DNA of 64,000 bases, from NCBI GenBank assembly GCA_963728765.1, contig CAVSKX010000004.1:1-64000 (forward strand), written 5' to 3'. The notes below the pieces were generated by a model. The model was not told the origin of the DNA and made no database searches. It saw only the letters and a program-made list of their open reading frames with translations. The translations under genes were made by a program, and so were the position numbers. Numbering within the stretch: the stretch's first letter is position 1; each line of letters opens with the position of its first letter. Positions 56,098 through 64,000 of this stretch are shown one piece after another. Source of the DNA: AC-32 sp963728765. GTDB lineage: Bacteria > Actinomycetota > Thermoleophilia > Gaiellales > Gaiellaceae.

Positions 56098-56652
56098 GTG
56101 GACCGGCCACTGGACGAAGCCGAGCTCGTCGAGCGGGCGCGGCGCGGCGACCTCGAGGCCTGGGAGACGCTCGTGCGCACATATCAGGGAATCGCGTTCC
56201 GGACGGCGTACGTGCTGGCCGGCAACGCCGCCGACGCCGAGGAGGCGGCGCAGGACGGGCTCGTCAAGGCCCACCGCGCGCTCGGCCGCTTCCGCCGCGG
56301 CGCCGCGCTCGAGCCCTGGCTGCTGCGGATCGTCGCCAACGAGGCCCGCAACCGCCGCCGCTCCGCCGCGCGGCGCGAACGCCTGACGCTTCGTGCGGCC
56401 GCTGAGGACCGCCTGGGGGACGCGGTCCCGTCCCCCGAGGCGGCTCTCCTCGCGCGCGAGTCGCACGAGCGACTGCTTGCCGCGGTCGAGCGGCTCTCCG
56501 AGAAGCACCGCGACGCGGTCGCCTGCCGCTACTTCCTCGAGCTCTCCGAGGAGGAGACTGCGGCGGCGCTGGGGATCCGCAAGGGGACCGTCAAGTCGAG
56601 GCTCTCGCGCGCGCTCGAGCGGCTGCGCGAGGCGCTGGAGGAGGAGGCGTGA
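56098..56652 (+). CDS. ECF sigma factor
   Basis: A 184-residue ECF sigma: region 2 ELVERARRGDLEAWETLVRTYQGIAFRTAYVLAGNAADAEEAAQDGLVKAHRALGRFRRGAALEPWLLRIVANEARNRRR and region 4 LAAVERLSEKHRDAVACRYFLELSEEETAAALGIRKGTVKSRLSRALERLRE. It is unrelated in layout to the fused pair at 25360-27855, with no tail. GTG 56098 (or 56095) is preferred; an ATG at 56053 would overlap the divergent gene start. The stop overlaps the anti-sigma-like gene as GTGA. Confidence 0.9.
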   Translation: MDRPLDEAELVERARRGDLEAWETLVRTYQGIAFRTAYVLAGNAADAEEAAQDGLVKAHRALGRFRRGAALEPWLLRIVANEARNRRRSAARRERLTLRAAAEDRLGDAVPSPEAALLARESHERLLAAVERLSEKHRDAVACRYFLELSEEETAAALGIRKGTVKSRLSRALERLREALEEEA

Positions 56653-57356
56653 GCACGCTCGAGCAGCGACTGCAGGAGCTCGGCCGCGAGCTGGCCTTCC
56701 CGCCGGAGCCGGACCTCGCGCCGCGCGTGCGCGAGCGCGTGCACGGCAGGCCGTTCCCGTGGCGGGCCGTGGCGATCGCGTTCGCCGTCGTCGCCCTGGC
56801 CGTGGCGGTGGCGTTCGCGGTCCCGCCGGCGCGCAGCGCGATCCTGCGCTTGTTCCACCTGGGTGGGGCAAGCGTCGAGCTCGTCGACACGCTTCCGCAT
56901 GCGACCGAGCGCGGGCAGGCGCGCGGCCTCGGGCGGCCGGTGCCGCTCGCCGAGGCGGAGCGCCGCGTCGGCTTCGAGCTCGCCCTGCCGCCGCTCGACC
57001 GCAAGCCCGCGCGGGCCTACGTGATCGGCGACTCGATCGCGACCGTCCTGCTGCGCTCGCACGGCAGGACGGTGCTGCTCTCGGAGTTCCCGTCCGTCGG
57101 AGAGGTGGGGGTGCTGAAGAAGCTGGCCGTGAACGCGACGGTCATCGATCCTGTGCAGGTCGGCCGCGAGCCGGGCCTCTGGCTCGAGGGCGCGCCGCAC
57201 GTCCTGACGTGGATGGACCGCGAGACCGGCTACCGGCAGCGGCCGATCCTGGTGACGGGAAACGTGCTGCTCTGGCTCGACGGCGGCCGGACGCTGCGGC
57301 TTGAGGGCCGCTTGAGCAAGGCGCAGGCGCTCGACTTGGCGCGCAGCATCCTCTGA
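56649..57356 (+). CDS. membrane protein, probable anti-sigma factor
   Basis: A 235-residue protein: a cytosolic stretch of about 35 residues (LEQRLQELGRELAFPPEPDLAPRVRERV), one transmembrane helix (WRAVAIAFAVVALAVAVAFAVP) and an extracytoplasmic domain of about 170 residues (AILRLFHLGGASVELVDTLP..VLLSEFPSVGEVGVLKKLA..LRLEGRLSKAQALDLARSIL). Coupling to an ECF sigma through a GTGA overlap is the standard sigma/anti-sigma arrangement. There is no zinc-finger motif. Confidence 0.78.
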   Translation: MSTLEQRLQELGRELAFPPEPDLAPRVRERVHGRPFPWRAVAIAFAVVALAVAVAFAVPPARSAILRLFHLGGASVELVDTLPHATERGQARGLGRPVPLAEAERRVGFELALPPLDRKPARAYVIGDSIATVLLRSHGRTVLLSEFPSVGEVGVLKKLAVNATVIDPVQVGREPGLWLEGAPHVLTWMDRETGYRQRPILVTGNVLLWLDGGRTLRLEGRLSKAQALDLARSIL

Positions 57357-57358
57357 GA

Positions 57359-57374
57359 TCCCCCTGCCGGGGGA
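57359..57374 (+). terminator. short G/C hairpin after the anti-sigma gene
   Basis: TCCCCC (57359-57364), loop TGCC, GGGGGA (57369-57374). It is placed directly after the stop, as a terminator would be, but no U-tract follows. Confidence 0.4.
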
Positions 57375-57409
57375 GAACCGGCCCCGCCGTTCGACCGAAT
57401 ACCAGGTGT

Positions 57410-57613
57410 ATGGCTGCGGCAGAGGTTCACATCACCACCGAGACCGAGATGGATCGGGTCGAGCACTGGCGCGCCGAGGAGCTCGTCCGGGCCGGCTTCG
57501 ACCCGGGCGACGCGGTCGCGCTCGCCGCCAGGCACGACATCGACCTGCACTTCGCGATCGAGCTCGTCGAGCAGGGCTGTCCGTACGAGACGGCCATCGA
57601 CATCCTGATTTAA
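57410..57613 (+). CDS. conserved-looking 67-residue protein of unknown function
   Basis: A small acidic, helical protein: ETEMDRVEHWRAEELVRAGFDPGDAVALAARHDIDLHFAIELVEQGCPYETAIDILI. It resembles UBA-like or helical-bundle small proteins, but no family can be named. The ATG has no ribosome-binding site. It stands alone before lgt. Confidence 0.65.
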   Translation: MAAAEVHITTETEMDRVEHWRAEELVRAGFDPGDAVALAARHDIDLHFAIELVEQGCPYETAIDILI

Positions 57614-57717
57614 GTCGGGCTCGACGAACCGGCGGCGAGCCACGTTCCGTCGATCCCTCCCGATCTGGACCGCACACGGAGGCAGGCGTCGCACGCCGAG
57701 GGCAGAATGTCGCCCGC

Positions 57718-58602
57718 GTGAGCCTCGCCTTCATCCCCTCGCCGGGCACCGGCACGCTCGACCTCGGGCCGCTGACGATCCACATGTACGGCCTGACGCT
57801 GCTGGTCGCGATCGCGGCCTGCATCCTCCTGACCGGCTACCGCTGGACCAGGCGCGGCGGCGACTGGGACCTCGTGCTCAAGGTCGCGGTCTGGGGAGTC
57901 GCGGCCGGCATCGTCGGCGCGCGCATCTACCACGACGTCACGAGCTGGGACGAGGTCTCGAGCCCGAAGTGGAAGGGCGTCTTCGCGGTCTGGGAGGGCG
58001 GCCTCGGAGTGTGGGGCGGGATCGCGCTCGGCTGCCTCGTCGGCGCGATCGTCGTGCGCCGCGAGGGCGCGCGGGTGCGCGACATGATGGACGCGGTCGC
58101 GCCGGGCCTGCTGCTCGCGCAGGCGATCGGCCGCTGGGGGAACTGGTGGAACCAGGAGCTCTACGGCAAGCCGACCGACCTGCCGTGGGGGCTGAAGATC
58201 GACCCCGAGCACCGCGTCGCCGGCTACGAGGACCGCGCGACCTTCCACCCCACGTTCCTCTACGAGTTCGTCTACGACCTGATCGGCGTCGGCCTCTTGC
58301 TCGCGCTCGACCGGCGCTTCCGCTTCAAGCCGCCCGCGCTCTTTGCGCTCTACGTCTCGTACTACACGGCCGGGCGCTTCTGCGAGGAGCTGCTGCGGAT
58401 CGACCCGGCCCACGAGCTCGCCGGGCTACGGCTGAACGCGTGGGTGTCGATCGTCGTCTTCATCTGCTCGACCGTGTTCTTCGTCTGGTGGCAGTTCCTG
58501 CGCGGCGGCGAGGAGGGCCCGCGGTGGGTCGGCCGCCGTCGGCGCGAGCGGCGCGAGCCCGAGGGGCCCGCGATGGCGATCCCGCGCGGCCGCGTCCGGT
58601 AG
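57718..58602 (+). CDS. lgt: prolipoprotein diacylglyceryl transferase
   Basis: Transfers diacylglycerol to the lipobox cysteine of prelipoproteins, such as the sugar-binding protein at 43013. The 294-residue membrane protein has seven helices, the signature QAIGRWGNWWNQELYGKPTDLPWGL, HPTFLYEFVYDLIG and YTAGRFCEELLRID. GTG 57718 matches the family start (LAFIPSPGTGTLDLGPLTIHMYGL). The C-terminal 45 residues are a basic extension, common in actinobacterial Lgt. Confidence 0.95.
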   Translation: MSLAFIPSPGTGTLDLGPLTIHMYGLTLLVAIAACILLTGYRWTRRGGDWDLVLKVAVWGVAAGIVGARIYHDVTSWDEVSSPKWKGVFAVWEGGLGVWGGIALGCLVGAIVVRREGARVRDMMDAVAPGLLLAQAIGRWGNWWNQELYGKPTDLPWGLKIDPEHRVAGYEDRATFHPTFLYEFVYDLIGVGLLLALDRRFRFKPPALFALYVSYYTAGRFCEELLRIDPAHELAGLRLNAWVSIVVFICSTVFFVWWQFLRGGEEGPRWVGRRRRERREPEGPAMAIPRGRVR

Positions 58603-58620
58603 CGCCGTTAGGTTGCGGCC

Positions 58621-59388
58621 GTGGTCGTGCGCGAGCTCGAGCTGGACCTCGACGCCTTCGAGGGCCCCTTCGACCTGCTGCTGACGCTCGTCCTGAAGGA
58701 GGAGCTCGACCTCGCCGAGGTTGACGTTGCCGGGATCGTCGTCACGTTCGTCGAGCGCCTGGCCGAGCGGGGCGAGCTCGACCTCGAAGCCTGCGGTGAG
58801 TTCCTGGTACTTGTCGCGGCGCTGCTGGAGCTGAAGGCGCGCGGGCTCTTCCCGGACGAGGAGGCCGAGCTTTCGGAGCTCGAGCCCGAGGAGGCGGCCG
58901 AGGAGCTGGCGCGGCGGCTGGCCGAGTACCGGCGCGCCAAGGAGGCCGCGGCCTGGCTGGCGGAGCGGCTGGAGGCGGAGAGCGACCGGTTCTTCCGGCT
59001 CGGCCCGGCACCCTCCTACGGAGTCTGGAATCACGAGCGGCGGCTCGCGCCACAGGAGCCGGAGTCGCTTGCGGCCGCATTGCGGGCGCTGGGTGCCGAG
59101 CCTCCGGCGTTGTCACTGGCGCACCTCGAGCTGCGCTTCCCGCCTGTGGCGCAGTTCCTCGAGCGCTTCCGCGCGGTGCTCTCGCGGCGCAGGGTCTTCG
59201 ACCTCGACGCGGAAGTGGAGGGGATGTCGAGAATCGAGCAGGCGGTGGCGTTTCTGGCGCTGCTGGAGCTCCGGCGCGGGGGAGAGGTCGCGCTGGAGCA
59301 GGCCGCGCCCTTCGCGCCGATCCGGGTGCGCCGCGCCGCCCCTGCTTCCGAGGAGAGGAGACCGGAATGGACCGCCCGCTCCGCCTGA
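58621..59388 (+). CDS. scpA: segregation and condensation protein A
   Basis: Kleisin subunit of the SMC-ScpAB condensin. Of 255 residues, the N-terminal SMC-binding helices are LDLDAFEGPFDLLLTLVLKEELDLAEVDVAGIVVTFVERLAERGELDLEACGEFLVLVAALLELKARGLFP, and the C-terminal winged helix includes EGMSRIEQAVAFLALLELRRGGEVALEQAAPFAPI. TAGGTT (58609-58614) ends six bases before GTG 58621. It overlaps scpB by 22 bases. Confidence 0.94.
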   Translation: MVVRELELDLDAFEGPFDLLLTLVLKEELDLAEVDVAGIVVTFVERLAERGELDLEACGEFLVLVAALLELKARGLFPDEEAELSELEPEEAAEELARRLAEYRRAKEAAAWLAERLEAESDRFFRLGPAPSYGVWNHERRLAPQEPESLAAALRALGAEPPALSLAHLELRFPPVAQFLERFRAVLSRRRVFDLDAEVEGMSRIEQAVAFLALLELRRGGEVALEQAAPFAPIRVRRAAPASEERRPEWTARSA

Positions 59389-59969
59389 TCACCGCGAGCC
59401 CGGTCGACCGGCTCGCCCGGACGATCGAGGCTCTGCTGGTCGTCGCGTCGCAGCCGCTGTCGGCCGACGAGCTCGCCGAGGCCGCGAACGACGACGCCGA
59501 GCGCGTCGAGATGGCTCTGCGCCTGCTCGGCGAGCGCTACGCCGAGGGCCGAAGCGGGATCGTGCTCGAGCACATGGCCGGCGGCTGGGCCTTCCGCGCG
59601 TCGCGCGAGGCGGCCGAGGCGTGCGGACGGCTGTTCGAGCGGCCCGTCGAGCGCGGGCTCTCGGCGGCGGCGCTCGAGACGCTCGCGATCGTCGCCTACC
59701 TCGGCCCGGTGAGCCGGCCGGGAATCGCGCGCATCCGTGGCGTGGCCGCCGATTCGGTGGTCGCGGGCCTGGTCGAGCGCGGGCTGATCGCCGAGGCCGG
59801 TCGCGAGGACGGCGTGGGCGGGGCGATCCGCTACCGCGCGACGCCGCTCTTCGAGCGGGTCTTCGGCCTCGACTCGCTGTCCGCGCTGCCGCGCCTGGAC
59901 GACCTCGGCGAGAGCACGGACGAGATCCGCGAGCGGCTCGAGTCGGTCGCCGAGCGCCGGCCTGCCTGA
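59367..59969 (+). CDS. scpB: segregation and condensation protein B
   Basis: The ScpB partner of ScpA, 200 residues with two winged helices: LARTIEALLVVASQPLSADELAEAANDDAERVEMALRLLGERYAEGRSGIVLEHMAGGWAFRASREAAE and RGLSAAALETLAIVAYLGPVSRPGIARIRGVAADSVVAGLVERGLI. ATG 59367 lies inside scpA with a GAGGAGAGG site upstream. After its stop, 59970-60116 contains only a G/C-rich open stretch of about 45 codons ending at 60105 that I cannot assign. Confidence 0.94.
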   Translation: MDRPLRLITASPVDRLARTIEALLVVASQPLSADELAEAANDDAERVEMALRLLGERYAEGRSGIVLEHMAGGWAFRASREAAEACGRLFERPVERGLSAAALETLAIVAYLGPVSRPGIARIRGVAADSVVAGLVERGLIAEAGREDGVGGAIRYRATPLFERVFGLDSLSALPRLDDLGESTDEIRERLESVAERRPA

Positions 59970-60116
59970 CGAGCACGATCTCCAGCGGCTGATCCGCGCC
60001 GCGGGCTTCGAGGCGGCAACGCCCGTGGCCGTCGGCGTGGGCTCCCGCGGGACGGCGCCCGTGCTCGCCGCTCACGGAGGGCTCAGCTGCGGCGCCGTGG
60101 CCTAGGAGTGCAACGG

Positions 60117-60407
60117 CTAGAGCCGGCGGATGATCGCTTCGGCTTCGTCGCGCGTGAAGGCGCGGAGGGTCTCGGTGTGCTCGGCGCCGTGGCGCTGGAG
60201 CTTCATCAGGATCTCGGCGGCGGTGTCGTCGTCGGGCGCCTCGAAGATCTCGACCACGTCGTAGCGCCCGAGCGTGACGTAGACGCCCACGAGCGAGCCG
60301 CCGGCCTCCTGGACGATCCGCTCGCCCTCCTCGACCCGCTCCCGCCACGCGGGCAGCCCCGCGACGCCCTTGGACGTCCAGCGCATCAACGAGACGTAGT
60401 GCGGCAC
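60117..60407 (-). CDS. GYD-domain protein
   Basis: A 96-residue GYD (dimeric ferredoxin-like) protein: HYVSLMRWTSKGVAGLPAWRERVEEGERIVQEAGGSLVGVYVTLGRYDVVEIFEAPDDDTAAEILMKLQRHGAEHTETLRAFTRDEAEAIIRRL, where LGRYDVV is the variant of the eponymous motif. Function is unknown. The start is GTG 60407. It follows the membrane-protein gene by 12 bases on the same strand. Confidence 0.85.
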   Translation of the reverse strand: MPHYVSLMRWTSKGVAGLPAWRERVEEGERIVQEAGGSLVGVYVTLGRYDVVEIFEAPDDDTAAEILMKLQRHGAEHTETLRAFTRDEAEAIIRRL

Positions 60408-60419
60408 GCGGTGGCGCTG

Positions 60420-60752
60420 CTACTTCCAGGGCGGCGGGTCGGCGAAGTCGCCGACCGCGTGCGGGTTACGCGCCCAGTGGCGCCGCTCCCAGCCAGTCAT
60501 CGCCCAGAACGCGACTGCGGCGAAGACGGCGCTGCCGCCGAGGATCCATGCAAACAGCGCCGGCCGGAAACCGCCGGCCATGATGTCGACGACCAGCAGC
60601 ACGGGCCAGGCGTACACGAGCGCCGCCAGCACGCCGGCGAAAAGGCACATCAGGGGCGGCCCGAGCTGCAGACCGGCCTGCCCAGTCGATACCACCGGCC
60701 GAGGCATGCGGGTGAGCCTCGGATCGATATCGAGATCGTCCTGCGCGCCCAT
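60420..60752 (-). CDS. two-helix membrane protein of unknown function
   Basis: A 110-residue protein: an acidic N terminus (GAQDDLDIDPRLTRMPRP), two transmembrane helices (LMCLFAGVLAALVYAWPVLLVVDIMAG and ALFAWILGGSAVFAAVAFWAM) and a polar end (HWARNPHAVGDFADPPPWK). ATG 60752 has an AAAGGA site seven bases upstream; ATG 60770 is the alternative. It is likely co-transcribed with the GYD gene. Confidence 0.68.
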   Translation of the reverse strand: MGAQDDLDIDPRLTRMPRPVVSTGQAGLQLGPPLMCLFAGVLAALVYAWPVLLVVDIMAGGFRPALFAWILGGSAVFAAVAFWAMTGWERRHWARNPHAVGDFADPPPWK

Positions 60753-60812
60753 CGACCAGTCCTTTCGCATGTGCCGATCGTAACAGTGTCGGCGCGCTGG
60801 AATACTGCCGCG

Positions 60813-61541
60813 GTGGAGATCGACGGGAAGGTCGCGGTCGTCACAGGCGCCGCGGCCGGCATCGGCCTGGCCGTGGCGGGGGCGCTCGCCGAGGAAGGCG
60901 CTGCCGTCGTGGTCGCCGACGTCGACCCTGAAGGAGGGCGGCGGGCGGGGGAGGAGCTCGGAGGCCGCTTCGTGCAGGCGGACATGCTGGTCGACGACGA
61001 CGTGCGTGCGATGATCGACGCCGCCGAAGGCCTCGAGATCCTCGTCAACAACGCGGGCGGTGCGCCCGGCCCCCACTTCCCCGAGGCCCCGATCGAGCAC
61101 TGGAGCCGGACCCTCGAGCTCAACCTCCGCAGCGCGATGGTGGCCACGCAACTCGCGCTCCAGGCGATGACCACGGGTGGGGCGATCGTGAACGTCTCCT
61201 CGATGGCCGGCTACGGCCTCTTCCCGCACGGCTCGCCCGAGTACGCCGCTGCGAAGGCGGGGCTCATGCGCCTGACGGGCGCGCTATCCCCGCTCGCCGC
61301 CTCCCACCGGGTGCGCGTCAGTTGCGTCTGCCCGGACTGGGTCGACACGCCGGCCGTCCAGCGCAGCCTCGCCTCGATGACCGAGGAGGAGCGCGCCGAG
61401 GTACCCGGGCTCGTGAGCGCCGACGAGATCGCCTCACTCGTGCTCGACCTGATCCGGGACGACGGTTCGGCCGGGCGCGTGGTGATCCGCCCGGCGGACG
61501 GACCGGCGATGACGATGCCCGTCGAGGGCCCGTGCGGCTGA
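60813..61541 (+). CDS. short-chain dehydrogenase/reductase
   Basis: A 242-residue classical SDR: cofactor motif TGAAAGIGLAVAGAL, acidic VVVADVDPEGG favouring NAD(H), NNAGG, INVSSMAGYG-type serine region and the YAAAK active site. The substrate is unknown. GTG 60813 fits the family N terminus (EIDGKVAVVTG). It overlaps the pseudouridine synthase gene by 10 bases. Confidence 0.9.
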   Translation: MEIDGKVAVVTGAAAGIGLAVAGALAEEGAAVVVADVDPEGGRRAGEELGGRFVQADMLVDDDVRAMIDAAEGLEILVNNAGGAPGPHFPEAPIEHWSRTLELNLRSAMVATQLALQAMTTGGAIVNVSSMAGYGLFPHGSPEYAAAKAGLMRLTGALSPLAASHRVRVSCVCPDWVDTPAVQRSLASMTEEERAEVPGLVSADEIASLVLDLIRDDGSAGRVVIRPADGPAMTMPVEGPCG

Positions 61542-62269
61542 ATGCCTACCTCGCGCGCGCCGGCGTCGCCTCCCGCCGTCGCGCCGACGAGCTGATCAAG
61601 GCCGGCCGCGTCACCGTCAACGGCGACCCTGGGCAGCTGAACACGTTCGTCGCCGCGCGCGATCGCGTCAAGATCGACGGCTCCCCGGTCGAGCTCCAGC
61701 CCTTGACCTACGTGCTCCTGCACAAACCCGGGGGCACGGTCACCACCGCACGCGACCCGCAGGGCCGCCGCACAATCGTGGACCTCGTCGACCACCCGGC
61801 GCGGGTCGTTCCGGTGGGCCGCCTCGACGCCGACACGACCGGCGCGCTGCTGCTCACGAACGACGGCGAGATCGCGCATCGCCTCGCCCACCCGCGCTAC
61901 GAGGTCGAGAAGGTCTACGAGGCCGAGGTCGAGGGCGAACCGTCAGAAGACGCGCTCGAGCGCCTTCGCGAAGGGATCGACCTCGACGACGGCCCGACCG
62001 CGCCCGCCGGAGCCAGACTCCTCGCCCCGAGCACGGTCGAGCTCGCCCTCCACGAGGGCCGCAAGCATCAGGTGAAGCGGATGCTGGCCGCGGTCGGCCA
62101 CCCGGTGCTCGAGCTTCACCGCAGCCGCTACGCGGGCCTGACGCTCGAAGGGCTCGAGCCCGGCGCATGGCGCGAGCTCGAGCCCTCCGAGGTGGAACGG
62201 CTCAGGACGAGGCAGCCAGAGCCTGCGCCTGCGAAAGCAGGTCGTCGGCCGCCTGAGTCCAGTCCTTGA
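61532..62269 (+). CDS. RluB/RsuA-family rRNA pseudouridine synthase
   Basis: A 245-residue synthase: N-terminal S4 RNA-binding domain (RLNAYLARAGVASRRRADELIKAGRVTVNG), then LLHKPGGTVTTARDPQGRRTIVDLV, the catalytic Asp in VGRLDADTTGALLLTNDG and RKHQVKRMLAAVGHPVLELHRSRYAGL. In this neighbourhood (lgt, scpA, scpB, rluB) the gene order is conserved in many bacteria and favours RluB (23S rRNA). GTG 61532 lies inside the SDR gene; the 3' end overlaps the convergent phosphoesterase by 68 bases. Confidence 0.93.
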   Translation: MRLNAYLARAGVASRRRADELIKAGRVTVNGDPGQLNTFVAARDRVKIDGSPVELQPLTYVLLHKPGGTVTTARDPQGRRTIVDLVDHPARVVPVGRLDADTTGALLLTNDGEIAHRLAHPRYEVEKVYEAEVEGEPSEDALERLREGIDLDDGPTAPAGARLLAPSTVELALHEGRKHQVKRMLAAVGHPVLELHRSRYAGLTLEGLEPGAWRELEPSEVERLRTRQPEPAPAKAGRRPPESSP

Positions 62270-64000
62270 TCTGGTTCTCGCTCAGCATGACGCCGTCGAA
62301 CTCGGCCGAGTTGATGCCGGCCCTGATCTCCGACGCCAGCGCGTTGCGCTGGTCGGTCAGCGAGGCGATCGCGTTCTCGATGTCGGTGTAGGTCTGATCG
62401 CCTGGCGAGTTGCTCGCCAGAGCACGTGTTGACGCCATCAGCGTGTCGATCGAGAACGAGCCGAACGACGCCATCAGCTGCTTGTACGTGTCGCCGAGCC
62501 GCTCGAGGCTCGGGTGGTGTACGCGCAGGCTGACGGGCAACGCGTTCTCGTTCGCGATCTCGGTGACCGTGCGTCCGTCGGTCTGGTAGTCGTCCTTCAG
62601 ACCAAGCAGTGTCAGGACGGTCGGGCGGTGGTCGGTGTGATCCGTCCACACGCTCCCGGTGTCGCCCAGCCTCTTGATCCCGGGGCCGACGTACCCGGCC
62701 CACGTGGATGCGATCTGGTCCTGGATCGAGCCGTGATTCCATGCGAAGCTCTGGCTCGACCGCGGCGGGACGGAGGCACAGGCCGCGTCCGTCGCGCAGG
62801 TCGCCGGTGAGCCCGAGGCGAAGAAGAACCAGTCGGGATCGGCGAACGGCGTGAACGTCGGTGTCCTGAACGGGTCGGCCGTGATCATGTGCAGCGTCTT
62901 CATCTCGGTCTTGTCCGCGAGTGCGACCATGATGTTGTGCTGGTCGACGCCCGTGTACGGGTTCGTCCAGTGCAGCTGCGCCATCTCCCGCTCGAGTTGG
63001 CGCGTCGCCGGATCCGTCTGCGACGGGTTGCCGGTGATGTAGACGTTCGGCGCGACGTCCGAGTGAACGGTGAACGGCGTCGTGTCGTTGAACTGCGTCC
63101 TGATCATTGCGCTCAGGTTGCCGTTGACCTCGCCGACCGGAAGGCCGGTGTAGTCACAGGCGACAGTCACGCCGTCACAGCTCGGGTTGTTGGGCTGCGA
63201 GCCGGCGAAGTGGTCGCCCTCGTCGACGGTGAACAGGAACAGCGTGTTCGACTTGTTGATCCCGTCCGCGGCCAGGCGGTCGAAGAACTGCTGGAACGCC
63301 ACGTCGTAGTCGTGCAGCTGCTGGACGTAGCCGGCCTCTCCGGGTGCGTAGGCGAAGTGGATGTTCCCGGAGTTCCCGTGCGCGTCGTGGGCATCGGAGA
63401 TGTACCCGTAGGTGACCGGGATCCCCGCCTCCTGCATCTGCGCGATCCAGGAGAGCGAGACCGTGGCCTCCACCCCGTCGAAGCCGGGGAAGCCGATGTG
63501 GCCGTTCTGGTCCTGGATCACGTTGCCGCTCAGGTCCGTCATCGGCCCACTCGGCTTGATCACCGGATCGACGTACTTCGCGCCCATGAGCGCGTCGAAG
63601 CCGTTGTAGCCGCCCGGCTCGTCCGGGAGGGCGTCCGCGTGGGCGTTCGGCGAGGCGCTGCAGATCGCCGAGCCCTTGGCGCAATGGACGCCGATGCCGA
63701 CGTAGTCGGCGAAGGTCTGCGTCGCCGATGCGCCCGGGCTATCGCTCGCGGCCTGCATCGCCTCCGGCGAGTTCGGGCCGAAGAACGTCGGGACGTCGAT
63801 GCCGGTGTTCTCGAGGATCGTGTTCGCGGTCGAGACCGAGCCGAAGTCACAGCCCGCGCGGGTGAACGGAACCCACGGCGCCGGGGCGATCTTCCCGTTC
63901 TCGTTGATCATCTCGGGCGAGAGGTCGGTCTGCCCGGGCGGCGGGAACGGCGGCCCGGCGGGGTCGTAGAGCGGCGCCGTCCAGTACGCGAACGAGACGC
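62202..64000 (-). CDS. alkaline-phosphatase-superfamily phosphoesterase, 5' end missing
   Basis: The last 599 codons of a large protein that is open to the window edge, so its start lies outside. VDPVIKPSGPMTDLSGNVIQDQNGHIGFPGFDGVEATVSLSWIAQMQEAGIPVTYGYISDAHDAHG, FLFTVDEGDHFAG and the end TWAGYVGPGIKRLGDTGSVWTDHTDHRPTVLTLLGLKDDYQTDGR match the metal-binding Asp/His pattern of the phosphodiesterase/alkaline phosphatase fold (the DHTDHRPTVL segment is the clearest). It is probably secreted, given the family; the signal peptide is not in view. After the catalytic domain comes a helical region of about 100 residues. Confidence 0.8.
   Translation of the reverse strand, partial: VSFAYWTAPLYDPAGPPFPPPGQTDLSPEMINENGKIAPAPWVPFTRAGCDFGSVSTANTILENTGIDVPTFFGPNSPEAMQAASDSPGASATQTFADYVGIGVHCAKGSAICSASPNAHADALPDEPGGYNGFDALMGAKYVDPVIKPSGPMTDLSGNVIQDQNGHIGFPGFDGVEATVSLSWIAQMQEAGIPVTYGYISDAHDAHGNSGNIHFAYAPGEAGYVQQLHDYDVAFQQFFDRLAADGINKSNTLFLFTVDEGDHFAGSQPNNPSCDGVTVACDYTGLPVGEVNGNLSAMIRTQFNDTTPFTVHSDVAPNVYITGNPSQTDPATRQLEREMAQLHWTNPYTGVDQHNIMVALADKTEMKTLHMITADPFRTPTFTPFADPDWFFFASGSPATCATDAACASVPPRSSQSFAWNHGSIQDQIASTWAGYVGPGIKRLGDTGSVWTDHTDHRPTVLTLLGLKDDYQTDGRTVTEIANENALPVSLRVHHPSLERLGDTYKQLMASFGSFSIDTLMASTRALASNSPGDQTYTDIENAIASLTDQRNALASEIRAGINSAEFDGVMLSENQIKDWTQAADDLLSQAQALAASS

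Overview
The window is high-GC DNA with dense, strongly G/C-ending coding and many GTG or TTG starts. It carries an Actinomycetota gene set: DUF3618, DUF4235-like, DUF1918, an actinobacterial VLRF1-type peptidyl-tRNA hydrolase, LigB-type ATP-dependent ligase, ArgR and ECF sigma factors. Gene content and the MFS/cyclic-nucleotide-domain fusion fit the class Thermoleophilia best. That class assignment is inference. No rRNA, tRNA, CRISPR array, prophage or intact transposase was seen, so this looks like ordinary chromosome with a few small mobile or repeat scars.

Layout. 0.2-4.8 kb: msrB-msrA, a PAS protein, an MBL hydrolase, a FIST sensor, a CBS/DUF7218-like pair and a YjbR protein. 4.9-15.7 kb: the classic translation block thrS - (attenuated leader) - infC - rpmI - rplT - DUF2332 - SpoU methylase - pheS - pheT, interrupted by an NTF2-like protein, a MOSC protein and two tandem methyltransferases on the other strand. 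15.7-19.6 kb: a cNMP-binding protein, a 61-bp tandem repeat, a secreted double cupredoxin, a four-gene overlapping small-membrane-protein operon, argR, a PRC-barrel-like protein and an internally duplicated unknown. 19.7-25.3 kb: a 2-oxoacid dehydrogenase E1a-E1b-E2 operon and its E3. 25.4-31.1 kb: two tandem ECF sigma factors fused to membrane tails, a cNMP protein and a secreted Asp-box protein. 31.2-41.7 kb: small proteins, CapA-like, PCMT, endonuclease V-like, LigB and an aminotransferase, then a 445-bp gap that looks like a structured RNA next to a small HNH nuclease, then EamA, acVLRF1, MFS-cNMP and VOC genes. 41.8-49.5 kb: a ROK-regulated sugar ABC transporter with GH4 glycosidase, BadF-type kinase and its own ATPase. 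49.6-62.3 kb: a REP/MITE-like element, dnaE, a frameshifted threonine dehydratase, an ECF sigma/anti-sigma pair, lgt, scpA-scpB, an SDR and an rluB-type synthase. 62.2-64 kb: the 3' part of a large phosphoesterase gene running off the window.

How it works together. Most of the window is housekeeping: translation, replication, segregation and lipoprotein maturation. The sugar island is self-contained, from capture through import and phosphorylation to hydrolysis, under a divergent ROK repressor. A striking regulatory feature is that 19 genes have a TANNNT box ending 6-9 bases before the start codon, implying leaderless transcripts. Genes with an obvious Shine-Dalgarno have the same box about 30-40 bases upstream, or none that is clear. 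The most unusual single locus is 36.6-37.4 kb: a multi-branched, terminator-flanked RNA candidate beside an HNH gene of atypical codon use.
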